A DNA stretch of 64,000 nucleotides from Bog-532 sp963775825 (GTDB lineage: Bacteria; Actinomycetota; Actinomycetes; Streptosporangiales; Streptosporangiaceae): the NCBI GenBank assembly GCA_963775825.1, contig CAVZKY010000038.1, forward strand, positions 1-64,000, in the 5' to 3' direction. This document shows positions 63,943-64,000 of the stretch, one piece after another. Numbering within the stretch: position 1 is the stretch's first letter; every line of letters starts with the position of its first letter. A program made the translations under genes and the position numbers. The notes below the pieces were generated by a model that was given only the letters and a program-made list of their open reading frames with translations, was not told the DNA's origin and ran no database searches.

Positions 63943-64000
63943 ATGAATCAATCAGGTAATTCCGCGTCGGCGACGCATCGGCCGACCCGGCAGGTCACGC
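63943..64000 (+). CDS. Possible start of a gene running off the right edge
   Basis: ATG at 63,943 with GAAGGA just upstream opens a frame (MNQSGNSASATHRPTRQVT) to the edge. Too short to identify. Confidence 0.25.
   Translation, partial: MNQSGNSASATHRPTRQVT

Overview
The window looks like two pieces of different origin joined near position 6,865. Positions 1 to about 6,860 look planctomycete-like (Gemmata type): a PEP-CTERM secreted protein, a lipoprotein, a large serine recombinase, an SRAP/HMCES-type protein and several small unknown genes, with hairpin terminators between them. From about 6,870 to the right edge everything looks like a high-GC actinomycete: LuxR-type ATPase regulators, GntR/FCD, IS110, sortase F, YncE propeller, DUF1906, DUF1707, GTP-dependent PEP carboxykinase. 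The boundary falls inside two genes at once, so an assembly chimera is the simplest reading. Several otherwise conserved genes on both sides carry single-base frameshifts, which fits a long-read assembly with residual indels, although real decay cannot be excluded.

Layout of the actinomycete part. 6.9-13.1 kb is a gene graveyard: two truncated LuxR ATPases, an SDR with a muconolactone-isomerase stub, a cupin, a frameshifted YdeI-like gene, and stubs of a tyrosine integrase and a reverse transcriptase. 13.1-23.2 kb is the most striking block: two TIR-transmembrane-beta-propeller proteins, a SLOG(LSDAT)-SLATT membrane protein and a TrkA-N/RyR membrane protein packed together, a likely nucleotide-signalling immune or conflict module. 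23.7-25.7 kb has a class F sortase and a likely wall-anchored substrate on either side of a decayed dehydrogenase. 26-35 kb mixes regulators (PPOX, GntR, HD-LuxR), a DHA2 transporter, CHAT, M50B and acyl-CoA dehydrogenase remnants and tRNA-like fragments. 35.4-37.6 kb has a CBS protein and an intact IS110 transposase.

37.8-39.6 kb holds two clusters of DnaA boxes (the second with about eight sites in 160 bp) flanking a gene with ten exact or near-exact 18-bp repeats. 39.9-49.7 kb has a broken M1 peptidase, a membrane HTH protein, a secreted YncE propeller, a polysaccharide deacetylase, IS21 remnants, a secreted DUF1906 protein, an internally deleted DUF4331 gene, a secreted class A beta-lactamase-fold protein and a double VOC protein. 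49.7-63.6 kb has a RelE-like/UvrD helicase, a GH13 glycosidase split by one frameshift, a GAF-SpoIIE phosphatase, a LodB-LodA pair for a cysteine-tryptophylquinone oxidase, pckG with a strong terminator, a DUF1707 protein and a small repeat protein.

Functions that work together: the SLOG gene and the first TIR propeller form a tight minus-strand pair; the RyR gene diverges from them and converges on the second TIR propeller. LodB overlaps the LodA stop by four bases, as expected for a maturation partner. The sortase and the Pro/Thr-rich wall protein probably form an enzyme-substrate pair. No complete tRNA, rRNA or CRISPR array was seen.
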